A DNA stretch of 6,599 bases, taken from Fidelibacterota bacterium (GTDB taxonomy: Bacteria > Fidelibacterota > UBA2242). This document shows positions 5,815-6,599 of the stretch, one piece after another. Made by a program: the position numbers and the translations under genes. Under the pieces are notes generated by a model. It was given only the letters and a program-made list of their open reading frames with translations, was not told the origin of the DNA and did not search any database. Position 1 is the first letter of the stretch. Each line of letters opens with the position of its first letter. The stretch covers positions 1 through 6,599 of the forward strand of contig JALOAB010000128.1 of NCBI GenBank assembly GCA_023229045.1. The letters run 5' to 3'.

Positions 5815-6599
5815 ATGAATCGAAGACCTTACAGATCAATCGTCACAACAGCAGTCGCACTTCTTTTAATCTCAACTCTTTTATATCCTCAAACTGCTGT
5901 AATTAATGCCGGAAACCACCAAATAATCGATTGGGAAAAGACTCACTCGACCCAACTGCAAGGGAATGTTTCCCCGAAAAAAATAAAAGTGGAATGGACC
6001 TGTCCTCAAAATAGGGAAGTCGTTTTCAAGGATGCCGGAAATCCAGTTACTACAGTTACATTTCCGCGTCCCGGTTATTATCTGTTGATTCTTTCTGGTA
6101 CAGAGAAAGGTAAAGAGCCGGTTAACAGTTCGGTTATAATCAACGTCTATAAACCTAATTCATATAAAGAAAGGCTGGCTGATCTGATTAATCTAATGAC
6201 AATTGAAGAAAAGATCAGTCAATTGACCAATGACGCAGATGCAATTCCGCGCCTGGGAGTCGCGCATTATAATTATTGGAGTGAAGCTTTACATGGAGTG
6301 CTTGCCAGCGGCGCGACTTCTTTCCCGCAGGCGGTGGCGATGGGCGCTTCGTGGGACCCTGATCTTGTTCAGCAGGTAGCTTCAGCCATCTCGGATGAAG
6401 CCCGCGCTTACCATGTCGCTTATGGCAAAGGATTGACATACTGGAGCCCCACGATAAATATAGCTCGTGATCCACGCTGGGGGCGGAATGAAGAATCCTA
6501 TAGTGAAGATCCCTATCTCCTGTCGCGGATGGGAGTTGCCTTTGTGAAAGGCATGCAGGGTGAACATCCTTACTATCTTAAAACCGTCTCCACACCCAA
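5815..6599 (+). CDS. GH3 glycosidase (beta-xylosidase/beta-glucosidase type) with N-terminal PKD/REJ-like domain, 5' part
   Basis: The gene runs off the right edge after 261 codons. Residues 1-26 form a signal peptide (MNRRPYRSIV then a hydrophobic stretch LLLISTLLYP). Residues about 30-112 look like a PKD/REJ-type Ig fold: INAG at the start, LQGNVSP, KIKVEW, VTFPRPGYYLLILSG and SSVIINVY. From about 117 the GH3 N-terminal barrel begins: ERLADLINLMTIEEKISQL, IPRLGV, YWSEALHGV, SFPQAVAMGASWD, LTYWSPTINIARDPRWGR, ESYSEDPYL. WSEALHGV and RDPRWGR resemble the beta-xylosidase/arabinofuranosidase branch, but beta-glucosidase activity is not excluded. The window ends where the substrate-binding Lys-His motif should start; the nucleophile Asp and the C-terminal domain lie outside. 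It follows GH95 by 58 bases with no terminator, so it is probably the next gene of the same transcript and releases terminal xylose or glucose. Confidence 0.92.
   Translation, partial: MNRRPYRSIVTTAVALLLISTLLYPQTAVINAGNHQIIDWEKTHSTQLQGNVSPKKIKVEWTCPQNREVVFKDAGNPVTTVTFPRPGYYLLILSGTEKGKEPVNSSVIINVYKPNSYKERLADLINLMTIEEKISQLTNDADAIPRLGVAHYNYWSEALHGVLASGATSFPQAVAMGASWDPDLVQQVASAISDEARAYHVAYGKGLTYWSPTINIARDPRWGRNEESYSEDPYLLSRMGVAFVKGMQGEHPYYLKTVSTP
5902..6150 (+). other. PKD/REJ-like Ig-fold domain of the GH3 protein
   Basis: Residues 30-112 of the GH3 protein. The order of short motifs (N-A-G opening, L-x-G-x-V, V-x-W, T-V-T-F-x-x-P-G-Y-Y, closing hydrophobic strand I-I-N-V-Y) is that of PKD/REJ domains. 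These usually serve as spacers or protein/carbohydrate contact modules on secreted proteins. No catalytic role is expected. Confidence 0.6.

Overview
The window is a stretch of a carbohydrate-degradation locus, with every gene on the + strand. It reads as an operon of secreted enzymes: the 3' end of a GH97 glycosidase, two tandem CE1-type esterases that are paralogues, a complete GH95 alpha-L-fucosidase-type enzyme, and the 5' end of a GH3 beta-xylosidase/beta-glucosidase-type enzyme that carries an extra N-terminal PKD/REJ-like domain. I saw no RNA gene, transposon, CRISPR array or strong intrinsic terminator.

Organism: GH97 and GH95 next to each other, moderate GC, and signal peptides ending in A-Q point to the Bacteroidota/FCB superphylum. 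Three of the four visible starts have clear Shine-Dalgarno sequences (positions 896-901, 2123-2128 and 5805-5810). This is unusual for classical Bacteroidaceae, which rarely use them, and fits better with a relative such as Ignavibacteriota, Calditrichota, KSB1 or Rhodothermota. This placement is inference and weak.

Layout: GH97 C-terminal part (1-827); 81-base gap; esterase 1 (909-2075); 58-base AT-rich gap; esterase 2 (2134-3291); GH95 (3291-5756), whose start codon shares a base with the esterase 2 stop; 58-base gap; GH3 (5815 to window end). Gaps are short and without terminators, so one transcript is likely.

Function: the enzymes are exo-acting side-chain removers (GH97 of the retaining, alpha-galactosidase-like type; GH95) plus ester removers (CE1) and an exo-glycosidase (GH3). 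This combination suits a heavily decorated, acylated plant hemicellulose such as fucosylated, acetylated xyloglucan or a galactose- and acyl-decorated glucuronoarabinoxylan. The exact substrate cannot be fixed from this window, and no SusC/SusD transporter pair or regulator is visible.

Most notable: the two esterases are about 97% identical at DNA level over 192 bases of the N-terminal accessory domain, while the flanking DNA and the catalytic domains are much more divergent. This points to recent gene conversion or domain exchange within the duplicated pair. I did not find convincing evidence of a wholly new biological system.
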